Shown here: in pieces, positions 1 through 6,681 of the stretch
Numbering within the stretch: the stretch's first letter is position 1
Layout of the letters: every line of letters begins with the position of its first letter
Source: Clostridia bacterium
GTDB lineage: Bacteria > Bacillota > Clostridia > Oscillospirales > Acutalibacteraceae
Assembly (NCBI GenBank): GCA_017937865.1
Contig: JAGBCU010000017.1
Location: forward strand, 1-47,056
Length of the DNA stretch: 47,056 bases
Direction of reading: 5' to 3'
Position numbers and translations under genes: made by a program
The notes under the pieces: generated by a model
What the model saw: the letters and a program-made list of their open reading frames with translations, nothing else
The model's database searches: none
Told to the model about the DNA's origin: nothing

Positions 1-88
1 AATATGCAGATAAAGTTTTGTCAATACCATTTTAAAAAATATTTTAAACAAATTTTATATTATTATTTTAATTAATGCAAAAAATCAC

Positions 89-117
89 TTGACAACTTGT
101 GTTTTTATATGTATAAT
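89..117 (+). promoter_or_regulatory. sigma-A promoter of the tRNA pair
   Basis: A perfect TTGACA (89-94) and a perfect TATAAT (112-117) are separated by 17 bases, ending 13 bases before the tRNA-Gly gene. This is a consensus housekeeping promoter in the right place to drive both tRNAs. The 88 bases before it are AT-rich and show nothing else recognisable. Confidence 0.9.
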
Positions 118-130
118 ACTTTTTGCATTT

Positions 131-206
131 GCGGATGTAGCTCATCTGGTAGAGCGCCACCTTGCCAAGGTGGAGGTAGCGAGTTCGAGCCTCGTCATCC
201 GCTCCA
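131..206 (+). tRNA. tRNA-Gly (anticodon GCC)
   Basis: The sequence folds as a standard cloverleaf: 7-bp acceptor stem GCGGATG/CATCCGC, D arm, anticodon stem CCACC/GGTGG around loop TTGCCAA giving anticodon GCC, and a T arm with TTCGAGC. The discriminator base plus CCA is encoded. It is the first gene of a two-tRNA transcript, three bases before tRNA-Arg. Confidence 0.97.
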
Positions 207-209
207 TAT

Positions 210-286
210 GCGCCGGTAGCTCAGTTGGATAGAGTGTCTGGCTACGAACCAGAAGGTCAGGGGTTCGAGTCCCTTCCGGCGCGCCA
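210..286 (+). tRNA. tRNA-Arg (anticodon ACG)
   Basis: The acceptor stem GCGCCGG/CCGGCGC, D arm, anticodon stem TCTGG/CCAGA with loop CTACGAA (anticodon ACG, presumably read as ICG), T arm AGGGG/CCCTT and encoded CCA are all intact. It is co-transcribed with tRNA-Gly and followed at once by a terminator. Its 3' 22 bases recur 150 bp downstream with one mismatch, and its T arm is also present inverted at 343-360. Confidence 0.97.
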
Positions 287-288
287 AA

Positions 289-328
289 AGAAGAGAAATC
301 ACGTTTTCGTGGTTGCTCTTCTTTTTTT
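289..328 (+). terminator. rho-independent terminator of the tRNA operon
   Basis: The arms AGAAGAG (289-295) and CTCTTCT (316-322) pair and are followed by a T run. It lies three bases after the CCA end of tRNA-Arg. Confidence 0.85.
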
Positions 329-342
329 GTTGCTTTGAAGAC

Positions 343-436
343 AAGGGACTCGAACCCCCTCGCCGAAGGCGAACACAATCGGGTGTTCGCGAAGCGAATG
401 ACGGGCAGAGCCCATCGAGTCCCTTCCGGCACGCCA
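343..436. repeat. tRNA-Arg-derived inverted/direct repeat enclosing four small hairpins
   Basis: An 11-bp perfect inverted repeat (343-353 with 415-425) is made of tRNA-Arg T-arm sequence. The right arm continues as a 22-base copy (415-436) of the tRNA-Arg 3' end including CCA, with 21 of 22 identical. Between the arms are hairpins TCGCC-GAA-GGCGA (360-372), AACAC/GTGTT (372-387), TTCGC-GAA-GCGAA (386-398, overlapping the previous one) and GGGC-AGA-GCCC (403-413). Taken as a single strand it would fold as a multibranched structure. It cannot be a working tRNA because the 5' half is missing. It could be a relic of integration at the tRNA 3' end or a tRNA-derived mobile palindrome. Confidence 0.75.
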
Positions 437-635
437 GAAAAAAGCATCGCGTAGACGGTGCTTTTTTCAATGAAATTCGCCTTTTGGCGAGTGAAATCAC
501 TTTGTGATGAAATACGCTATCGCGTGTGAAATATTTGCTTCGCAAATGTTATGCGAATTTTATTTCATATTTTTCGCAAGAAAAATATTTCATCCAAACT
601 TGTTTTGGATTTCATCGTGCATAGCACGATTTCAT
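437..635. repeat. mirror array of short hairpins with TGAAAT / ATTTCA connectors
   Basis: Four TGAAAT copies (471-476, 492-497, 508-513, 527-532) are followed by four reverse-complement ATTTCA copies (562-567, 587-592, 609-614, 629-634). Between them lie palindromes of unrelated sequence: TCGCC-TTTT-GGCGA, TCAC-TTT-GTGA, ACGC-TATC-GCGT, ATTTGC-TTC-GCAAAT, ATTTTTC-GCAA-GAAAAAT, CCAAA-CTTGT-TTTGG and CGTGC-ATA-GCACG. A first hairpin at 438-467 (AAAAAAGCA/TGCTTTTTT) has the form of a terminator. The centre (548-561) carries GCGAATTT (553-560), complementary to AAATTCGC in the first unit. No protein-coding gene is credible here. Confidence 0.9.
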
Positions 636-649
636 TATTGTAAACAAAC

Positions 650-685
650 AACAACCCGAAAAGAGCTTTCTCTTTTCGGGTTGTT
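650..685. terminator. long perfect hairpin, terminator of the phosphoesterase gene
   Basis: A 16-bp perfect stem (650-665 with 670-685) closes a 4-base loop 22 bases beyond the stop of the minus-strand phosphoesterase gene. T-richness is modest on both sides, so it may also act on transcripts arriving from the tRNA side. Confidence 0.7.
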
Positions 686-707
686 AATTATATCTTACAT
701 TAATTAA

Positions 708-2420
708 TCAAGCACCTGTATAGCCTAATGCTTTAAGCATATAAATAACCATATTCAAAAGATATTTGAGAATCTCTGTGAAGGTTGTGCTTAAGTTGCT
801 TGTAATGTTACCTGTTGTATCGTTGTTGCCGTAGCCGTCGATAGCACCGTTGTTATCATCAACACCGTCGTCAGTAGCAAATGATATAAGAAGAGGGGAA
901 AGAAGAGCTACTGCAAAGTATTCAATAGGTGTAACTGAATTTAAATCCATATCAAGGAAATCAAAAACAACGTCCATGAAATGACCTGTGCCCTGAGCGA
1001 GAATGATAGCCTCTGCCATCTGCATAATTTCCATATCACTCAAAACAGAATATTCATTTCTTAAAACGAGGGAAACCATAAGGAGAAGAATTTTAACGTC
1101 TCTACTGCTTAAGGGGTAGTTTTCGCTACCTGCATAGTGAGCTGAAACAAGCTCTGTTGCAACATCCCAACCGTCTTTATAGTCGCTGTCGGGAATTTCA
1201 ATTCCGTATTCTCTTGCAAGCTCCTGAGCACTGCCTTCGCCGTAAAGAGGCATATTAAGAACGTCATTAAGACCGTCTATAACATCTCTTACTACGCCGT
1301 AGTAAATGTCACCGGGCTTGATGCCTAACTGCTCGTCGTTGAAGCCTCTTTCAAGTCTGTATTCGACACCGTTTTTAAGGAATTGCTTAGCAAAAGCGTT
1401 AAGACCCTTGTCCATTTCTGCTAATTGCTCGTCTGAATAATCGGGCACCATTGCTTTTAAAGCAGCAGTATCAATTTTATCAATTGTTTTTGCCTCGTAA
1501 ATGATGCTGTCTTCACGCATTTCAATATATCTGTACTGAAGAGGATACATTGTAAGAGAGGTTGTTGCAAAGTCAGAAATAACGTTACCCTTAGTTGAAG
1601 TGTAAGAAGTAGCATCACTGCAATGCTCGTGACCTGTAAATACAAGCTTAATCCCTGCATTTGCCCATTTTTCAGCGGTAATAGTATGATTTCTGATAAT
1701 GAAATCATGACTTAAAAGTCTTTGCATGGGAAGATGGTCAAGAAGGTTATGGTGCATCATAAGAATAGGATATTTGCCGTCTTCATAAGCCAATTTAGCC
1801 TGCTCAATAACCCATTCAACCTTTTCGTTATTCATACCGTCTTCGGTAGATTTATCGGGGTCACAGCTATCGAGAGCAATAAGGCGGTATTTATCGCTGA
1901 GGTCAGCGGTATAAGAGCAGTTATCTTCCATAACAGAGAGAGCCTCTTTATAACCGAATTCATAGTAAACCTGTTTGAATTCAGCAAGACCTGTTTCGCA
2001 ATATTCACCAACCATACCTACGTCGTGGTTACCGTCGATAACGTAAATCTGTTTGCCTGTTTCGGCTTCAAATTTGCGGAATTTTTCAGCAACAACCTTG
2101 TGGTCGTCAATGAAAACCTTACCGTCGTTTGTTAAGTCACCGGGAACGAGAACAAACTGGATTTTGTCATCCTCTGCACACTGCTTTAAAAATTCATCAA
2201 TAATGAGTGTGCTTTCGTTTTCCATTGCGGCACGTCTGTTAGCGTAGCCGAAAATTGGGTCTTCGGAGTACCATTCAAGAGTTTCCTCGTGGGGCTTGTA
2301 GTGAAGGTCAGATGCAACTGCATAAGAAAGGTCTGCAGCGTCATCAGATGCACTTACTGAAACCGCACACAAAGAAAAAAGCATTGATAAGGTCAAAAGA
2401 ATAGCAATTAACTTCTTCAT
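708..2420 (-). CDS. secreted calcineurin-like metallophosphoesterase
   Basis: This is a predicted exported phosphoesterase of the calcineurin-like (purple acid phosphatase) fold. The metal-ligand motifs appear in order: DLH (residues 38-40), GDLTND (94-99), GNHD (130-133), MMHHN (221-225) and GHEH (263-266). The N-terminus is a signal peptide (MKKLIAILL core ending near SVSAS). About 250 further residues after the catalytic domain are mostly helical and match no domain I recognise. I start at the ATG of MKKLIA because it follows GAGGTAGGAAACGTT; an upstream in-frame start would put 15 residues before the signal peptide. Substrate is unknown. It is a single gene with its own promoter at 2456-2484 and a terminator at 650-685. 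Confidence 0.88.
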   Translation of the reverse strand: MKKLIAILLTLSMLFSLCAVSVSASDDAADLSYAVASDLHYKPHEETLEWYSEDPIFGYANRRAAMENESTLIIDEFLKQCAEDDKIQFVLVPGDLTNDGKVFIDDHKVVAEKFRKFEAETGKQIYVIDGNHDVGMVGEYCETGLAEFKQVYYEFGYKEALSVMEDNCSYTADLSDKYRLIALDSCDPDKSTEDGMNNEKVEWVIEQAKLAYEDGKYPILMMHHNLLDHLPMQRLLSHDFIIRNHTITAEKWANAGIKLVFTGHEHCSDATSYTSTKGNVISDFATTSLTMYPLQYRYIEMREDSIIYEAKTIDKIDTAALKAMVPDYSDEQLAEMDKGLNAFAKQFLKNGVEYRLERGFNDEQLGIKPGDIYYGVVRDVIDGLNDVLNMPLYGEGSAQELAREYGIEIPDSDYKDGWDVATELVSAHYAGSENYPLSSRDVKILLLMVSLVLRNEYSVLSDMEIMQMAEAIILAQGTGHFMDVVFDFLDMDLNSVTPIEYFAVALLSPLLISFATDDGVDDNNGAIDGYGNNDTTGNITSNLSTTFTEILKYLLNMVIYMLKALGYTGA

Positions 2421-2455
2421 AACGTTTCCTACCTCATATAATAGTATATATAAAA

Positions 2456-2484
2456 ATTTTAACATTAAAGTTAATTTATGTCAA
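2456..2484 (-). promoter_or_regulatory. sigma-A promoter of the phosphoesterase gene
   Basis: On the minus strand TTGACA (2479-2484) is followed after 17 bases by TAAAAT (2456-2461), about 36 bases before the chosen start codon. Confidence 0.75.
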
Positions 2485-2584
2485 ATAAAAAATATTCATT
2501 TTTTGGTCAAATGATTGGTTGTAAAAAGTTGCCAATAAACTTACTTTATTTGTATAAAAATATATTGTAAGTGCATAAAAGATG

Positions 2585-2613
2585 TTGACAATTACATATA
2601 ATAATGATATGAT
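2585..2613 (+). promoter_or_regulatory. sigma-A promoter of hpf
   Basis: TTGACA (2585-2590), 17-base spacer, TATGAT (2608-2613). Transcription would begin about 100 bases before the hpf start codon, giving a structured leader. Confidence 0.85.
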
Positions 2614-2617
2614 TTAG

Positions 2618-2701
2618 ATGAAAGGAGAACGGTTTGGGCGAAAGGTCAGATTGCTCTCCTTTCATTTTCTGAGTATAAAATAAAACAAATGTTTTATACT
2701 C
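2618..2701 (+). promoter_or_regulatory. two tandem stem-loops in the hpf leader
   Basis: The first hairpin pairs ATGAAAGGAGA (2618-2628) with TCTCCTTTCAT (2655-2665), an 11-bp perfect stem with a 26-base loop, followed by TTTTCT. The second pairs GAGTATAAAA (2671-2680) with TTTTATACTC (2692-2701), just ahead of the ribosome site AGAAAGGGTG (2706-2715). The pair fills almost the whole leader between promoter and start. The layout suggests attenuation or control of translation, but the ligand or partner is unknown. I see no match to the much longer raiA RNA motif. Confidence 0.55.
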
Positions 2702-2720
2702 TGACAGAAAGGGTGTTATT

Positions 2721-3245
2721 ATGAATATTACTATTATCGGTCGTAAATGTAACCCTCGTGATGATTTTCGCTTACGTGCAGAGAAACGTCTTTCAAAGGT
2801 TGAAAAGCTTTTCGGTGAAGAGGCTTCTGCTAAAGTAACGGCAACGGTTGAAAAAAATTGCCATATTGTTGAAATAACCGTCCTTAAAGGCGGTATGATA
2901 TTCAGAGCGGAGGAAAGAGCAGATAATATGCTTGATGCTCTTGATGAATGTGTTGACTCTCTTATCCGTCAGGTTAGAAAAAATAAAACGAAGCTTGATA
3001 AAAAGCTTCATTCTGCAGTGCTTGACGATTTTATGGATGGCTTTACCGAAGAGGAAACAGAGTATGACGTTATAAGAGAAAAAACAGTTTTTCTTAAGCC
3101 CGAAAGCGTAGAGGAAGCAATCCTTCAAATGAATCTTTTAGGTCATAAATTTTATATGTTTCTTAATTCGGAAACGGATACTATAAACGTTGTTTATAAA
3201 AGAAACGAAACGGGCTACGGTCTTATAATTCCTGAAAATAATTGA
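2721..3245 (+). CDS. hpf: ribosome hibernation promoting factor, long form
   Basis: Long HPF/RaiA-family protein (174 aa) that binds the 30S decoding region and, through its C-terminal domain, joins two 70S ribosomes into inactive 100S dimers in stationary phase. Residues 1-100 form the beta-alpha-beta-beta-beta-alpha ribosome-binding domain (MNITIIGRK start, basic helix around IRQVRKNKTKL). A linker follows, then a C-terminal dimerisation domain from about residue 120 (VFLKPESVEEAI and GHKFYMFLNSETDTINVVYKR, typical of long HPF). The start follows a good ribosome site. The gene is monocistronic with a strong promoter, a two-hairpin leader and a terminator at 3275-3308. Confidence 0.96.
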   Translation: MNITIIGRKCNPRDDFRLRAEKRLSKVEKLFGEEASAKVTATVEKNCHIVEITVLKGGMIFRAEERADNMLDALDECVDSLIRQVRKNKTKLDKKLHSAVLDDFMDGFTEEETEYDVIREKTVFLKPESVEEAILQMNLLGHKFYMFLNSETDTINVVYKRNETGYGLIIPENN

Positions 3246-3274
3246 TAAAAATTATTTAAAATATATTCCAAAGG

Positions 3275-3308
3275 GTCAGCCGTTTTTACGGCTGACTTTC
3301 ATTTTTTT
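3275..3308 (+). terminator. hpf terminator
   Basis: GTCAGCCGT (3275-3283) pairs with ACGGCTGAC (3288-3296) around a TTTT loop and is followed by a T-rich tail (TTTCATTTTTTT). Confidence 0.92.
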
Positions 3309-3477
3309 ACAATAAAGCTACGATTTGTTGTCTTTTTACTCAAAAAAATCAATGTAAATCACTTGAAATTCGTTTTTTATGAGCATTGTAAATGTTATTA
3401 AAATAATATAATATTAATATTGTATAGATAGGGAAAAAATTAACAAAGTAAAATATTTCTTAAAGGAGATTTTAGAT

Positions 3478-4560
3478 ATGAGCAGAGTTTATAATTTTTC
3501 TGCGGGTCCCTCAATGCTTCCTGAGGAGGTATTAAAAAAAGCGGCGGCTGAAATGCTTGATTACGAAGGCAGCGGTCAGTCCGTAATGGAAATGTCACAT
3601 CGTTCAAAGGTGTACGAAAGCATCATTAAAGGTGCAGAATCACTTTTGAGAGAGCTTATGAACATTCCCGAAAACTACAAGGTTCTTTTCCTTCAGGGCG
3701 GTGCTTCAACTCAGTTTGCAGCAATTCCCTTAAACTTTATGAACGGTTCAGGAAAAGCTGATTTCATCATCACAGGTCAGTGGGCAAAGAAGGCATTTTC
3801 TGAAGCACAGAAATACGGTGACTGTGTAGCAGTTGCTTCTTCTGCAGATAAAACCTTCTCTTACATCCCCAAAACAACAAAAGACGATTTCCGTAAGGAT
3901 GCAGACTACGTTTATATCTGCCTTAACAACACAATTTACGGAACAATTCATCATCAGCTTCCCGATACAGGCGATATTCCTCTTATTGCTGATATTTCAA
4001 GCTGCTTCCTTTCAGAGCCTCTTGACGTTACAAAATTCGCTATGGTTTACGGCGGTGCTCAGAAAAACGTTGCACCTGCAGGTCTTACTATCTGCATTAT
4101 CCGTGAAGACCTTTTAGGCAAGGCAAGAGATATTACACCTACAATGCTTAACTATCAGATTCATGCTGATAACGCTTCTCTTTACAACACACCCCCTTGC
4201 TACACAATTTATATCTGCAAGCTCGTTCTTGAATGGATTAAATCTATCGGCGGACTTGAAGCAATGGCAGAGCGTAACAGAAAGAAAGCAAAAATTCTTT
4301 ACGATTTCCTTGATAACAGCAAGATGTTCAAGGGTACAGTTGTTCCTGAGGACCGTTCTCTTATGAACGTTCCCTTCGTTACAGACAGCGAAGAGCTTAA
4401 CGCTAAATTCATCAAAGAAGCAACAGAAGCAGGCTTTGTTAACCTTAAGGGTCACATAACTGATGTCGTTATGAGAGCTTCTAGTTACAATGCTATGCCC
4501 GTTGAGGGTGTTGAAAAGTTAGTTCAGTTTATGGCTGACTTTGAAAAAGCAAATTCATAA
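3478..4560 (+). CDS. serC: phosphoserine aminotransferase
   Basis: PLP-dependent enzyme that converts 3-phosphohydroxypyruvate and glutamate to phosphoserine in serine biosynthesis; it can also act in pyridoxine synthesis. The 360-aa length is standard. The N-terminal NFSAGPSMLPEEVL signature, the GGAST phosphate-binding turn (74-78) and the PLP-binding lysine in GGAQKN (K196) are present, and HRSK (41-44) is the substrate-phosphate region. It starts at the ATG eight bases after AAAGGAGAT. serA follows 13 bases after its stop, so the two steps of the pathway are co-transcribed. The phosphoserine phosphatase step is not obviously in the window. Confidence 0.97.
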   Translation: MSRVYNFSAGPSMLPEEVLKKAAAEMLDYEGSGQSVMEMSHRSKVYESIIKGAESLLRELMNIPENYKVLFLQGGASTQFAAIPLNFMNGSGKADFIITGQWAKKAFSEAQKYGDCVAVASSADKTFSYIPKTTKDDFRKDADYVYICLNNTIYGTIHHQLPDTGDIPLIADISSCFLSEPLDVTKFAMVYGGAQKNVAPAGLTICIIREDLLGKARDITPTMLNYQIHADNASLYNTPPCYTIYICKLVLEWIKSIGGLEAMAERNRKKAKILYDFLDNSKMFKGTVVPEDRSLMNVPFVTDSEELNAKFIKEATEAGFVNLKGHITDVVMRASSYNAMPVEGVEKLVQFMADFEKANS

Positions 4561-4573
4561 GGGGGATTTTAAA

Positions 4574-5728
4574 ATGTACGATATTCTTACATTAAACAAG
4601 ATTTCTCAGATTGGTCTTAAAGAGCTTGACAGTAAGTACACAGTAAGCGATGCTTGTGAAAATCCCGACGGTATCATAGTTCGTTCTGCAGCAATGCATG
4701 AGTTTGATTTTTCTGAAAAAACTCTTGCAGTAGCACGTGCCGGTGCAGGCGTTAATAACATCCCCGTTGATAAATGCACAGAAAAGGGTATCGTTGTTTT
4801 CAACACTCCCGGTGCTAATGCTAACGCAGTTAAAGAGCTTGTTATTGCAGGTCTTATGCTTTCCTCAAGAAGAGTTGCAGCCGCTTACGATTGGTGCAAA
4901 ACTCTCAAGGGCGAGGGCGAAAACGTAGGAAAGCTCGTTGAGAAAGGTAAATCTCAGTTTGCAGGCCCCGAAATTCTCGGTAAAACCTTAGGTGTTGTAG
5001 GTCTTGGTGCTATCGGTAGACTTGTAGCAGTTGCTGCAAATAACCTCGGTATGAAAATAGTTGGCTACGACCCCTATTTTAACGATGCATTAAAGGGTGA
5101 GCTTCCTGCAGATACAGAATACGTTGATTCTCTTGATGCTATATATGAAAAATCAGATTACATCACTCTTCATCTTCCTTGCACAAGCGAAACAAAGGGT
5201 ATGATAAATGCCGAAACAATCGCAAAGATGAAGGACGGTGCAAGAATTCTTAACTTTGCCCGTGGTGAGCTTGTTAAGGGTGCTGATATGGCTGAAGCAG
5301 TTACAAGCGGTAAAATCGGTGCTTACGTAACAGACTTCCCCTCAGACGAGGTTATCGGCGTTGAAAACGTTACAGCACTTCCTCACCTTGGCGCTTCAAC
5401 TCCCGAAAGCGAAGAGAACTGTGCATATATGGCAGCAGTTGAAATAAGAGAATACCTTGAAAAAGGTAATATCAAAAACTCTGTAAACTTCCCCAACATT
5501 GAGCTTGACGTTGAAGGCGAAAGAGTTGCTGTTATTCATCACAATGCTCTTAACGTTATGAATGACGTGCTCGGTGCATTTATGAGTGCAGGCATTGAAA
5601 CTAAAGGCTTTAACTCAAAAGCAAAGGGCGACTATGCATACACACTCGTTGCTGCCGACAGCATTCCCGATGCAGTAATCAATGCGCTTAAAGGTAATGA
5701 CGATATTATAAAGGTAAGAAAAATATAA
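4574..5728 (+). CDS. serA: D-3-phosphoglycerate dehydrogenase
   Basis: NAD-dependent first enzyme of serine biosynthesis (3-phosphoglycerate to 3-phosphohydroxypyruvate). The D-isomer dehydrogenase fold is complete: Rossmann motif GLGAIG (143-148) with acceptor YDPY downstream, catalytic Arg in NFARGELVKG (R230), and catalytic His in LPHLGAST (H271). The C-terminus from about residue 316 is an ACT domain (RVAVIHHNALNVMNDVLG), expected to bind serine for feedback control. At 384 aa it is the short form without the extra ASB domain. The start at 4574 follows GGGGG; an in-frame ATG at 4541 would overlap serC and has no ribosome site. Confidence 0.95.
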   Translation: MYDILTLNKISQIGLKELDSKYTVSDACENPDGIIVRSAAMHEFDFSEKTLAVARAGAGVNNIPVDKCTEKGIVVFNTPGANANAVKELVIAGLMLSSRRVAAAYDWCKTLKGEGENVGKLVEKGKSQFAGPEILGKTLGVVGLGAIGRLVAVAANNLGMKIVGYDPYFNDALKGELPADTEYVDSLDAIYEKSDYITLHLPCTSETKGMINAETIAKMKDGARILNFARGELVKGADMAEAVTSGKIGAYVTDFPSDEVIGVENVTALPHLGASTPESEENCAYMAAVEIREYLEKGNIKNSVNFPNIELDVEGERVAVIHHNALNVMNDVLGAFMSAGIETKGFNSKAKGDYAYTLVAADSIPDAVINALKGNDDIIKVRKI

Positions 5729-5784
5729 TTGGGTAATATACAGTGGCAAATTAAGTGGTGCTACGTGTCGGTTTAAAAGATGTC

Positions 5785-5830
5785 AAAAGCGGTATACCTT
5801 TCTTAGAAAGGTATACCGCTTTTTAGTTTT
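5785..5830. terminator. bidirectional terminator after serA
   Basis: An 18-bp perfect stem (5785-5802 with 5806-5823) with a 3-base loop is followed by a T-rich tail on the plus strand. It sits between convergent serA and the membrane-protein gene and may serve both. Confidence 0.9.
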
Positions 5831-5850
5831 TTTGTGTTTTATGATTGTAT

Positions 5851-6444
5851 TTATTCACTTAGTTCTTCTTTGAAATGTCCGTTATCGTATTTGAGAACAA
5901 GTTGCTGTTTATCAAAACCGTCATCGTAAGTATAAATAATTTTGTCTTTATATATTTTAACATCAAACGATGAGTCATCTTCCAGTGGTGGCTCAACACC
6001 GGTAACCAAGGCAACTTTTTTGATTACAAAATTATTTTGTGTTTCAAAAACACGAGAATGATTACCCAAAAGGTCATGGCCATTTTCTATTAGTATAGCT
6101 GTTTCAATTTCCGGATATTTATATAATTTTGTTGAAATGGTTGTAGAAGAAGAGATAAACCAAGTGAAAAAATGTAATATAAGTAAGGGTATCAAAATTA
6201 AATATGTGAGCAGAACTAATTTATTTCGAGTTTTTTTGAATAAAAAAACTATGCTTAGTACCTCTGTTATATAGAAAAGTAAAAAACATATCATATATAA
6301 AGAATATATTATCGGTTTTCTGAACAAAAGTATGTCGTAATCACTGTTTTGGAATATCCTTCCAAGAATTCCTAAAGCAAAAAAACTGATGGCAAATACT
6401 TGATAAATAAAAAATTTTCTTTTAATGCTATTAGTGTTTTTCAT
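5851..6444 (-). CDS. unknown three-helix membrane protein
   Basis: I do not recognise this 197-aa protein. It has three predicted membrane helices (about residues 13-31, 44-68 and 75-97) within a basic, hydrophobic N-terminal half. A soluble C-terminal half of about 95 residues follows, with beta-rich stretches such as DVKIYKDKIIYTYDDGF. With an odd number of helices and a basic N-terminus (KRK), the C-terminal half is probably outside the cell. AGGAGGT lies seven bases before the ATG, so the gene looks translated. Its own 5' side is the second hairpin array (6487-6679), whose transcripts could read into it. Its composition is more AT-rich than its neighbours, which could mark recent acquisition. 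Confidence 0.7.
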   Translation of the reverse strand: MKNTNSIKRKFFIYQVFAISFFALGILGRIFQNSDYDILLFRKPIIYSLYMICFLLFYITEVLSIVFLFKKTRNKLVLLTYLILIPLLILHFFTWFISSSTTISTKLYKYPEIETAILIENGHDLLGNHSRVFETQNNFVIKKVALVTGVEPPLEDDSSFDVKIYKDKIIYTYDDGFDKQQLVLKYDNGHFKEELSE

Positions 6445-6486
6445 TATTAGAACCTCCTAATATAGCGGGATGGAAACGATGCTTTT

Positions 6487-6679
6487 GCGATATACAAGCA
6501 AGCTTGTGCGATATATTTTGTTATACAAAATGCGATATATCTCGCTATGCTCAATGCGATATGATATAAATCCTTACTTTTCTTGTGCCGAAGGCACATA
6601 TCGCACCGAAGGTATATCGCATACGAAGTATATATCGCAAATCCGTTAGGATTTATATCGCGGCAAAGAGTATCTTTGC
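6487..6679. repeat. mirror array of short hairpins with GCGATAT / ATATCGC connectors
   Basis: Four GCGATAT copies (6487-6493, 6508-6514, 6532-6538, 6556-6562; the first three continue with A) are followed by four ATATCGC copies (6598-6604, 6614-6620, 6632-6638, 6655-6661). The intervening palindromes are ACAAG-CAAG-CTTGT, ATTTTGT-TAT-ACAAAAT, a degenerate one at 6540-6555, GTGCC-GAA-GGCAC, ACC-GAA-GGT, ATAC-GAA-GTAT, AAATCC-GTTA-GGATTT and a closing GCAAAGA-GTA-TCTTTGC (6663-6679). The centre carries GATATAAATCC (6563-6573), a perfect 11-base complement of 6649-6659. It abuts the stop codon of the aldo/keto reductase. This has the same 4+4 plan as the array at 437-635 with unrelated sequence. 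Confidence 0.92.
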
Positions 6680-6681
6680 TA

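Noticed and set aside
142..545. Minus-strand open frames over the tRNA genes with protein-like strings such as EGTRTPDLLVRSQTLYP
   Set aside because: These are well-known false translations of tRNA antisense sequence; tRNA-Gly and tRNA-Arg are intact and no ribosome sites are present.
437..635. CRISPR array
   Set aside because: Connectors are 6-7 bases, switch orientation halfway, and the spacers are self-complementary; no cas genes are present.
2618..2701. raiA RNA motif upstream of hpf
   Set aside because: The leader is only about 100 bases and consists of two simple hairpins, whereas the known motif is much longer and more complex.
5785..5823. Regulatory palindrome between serA and the membrane protein gene
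   Set aside because: Position between convergent genes and the T-rich tail fit a terminator better.
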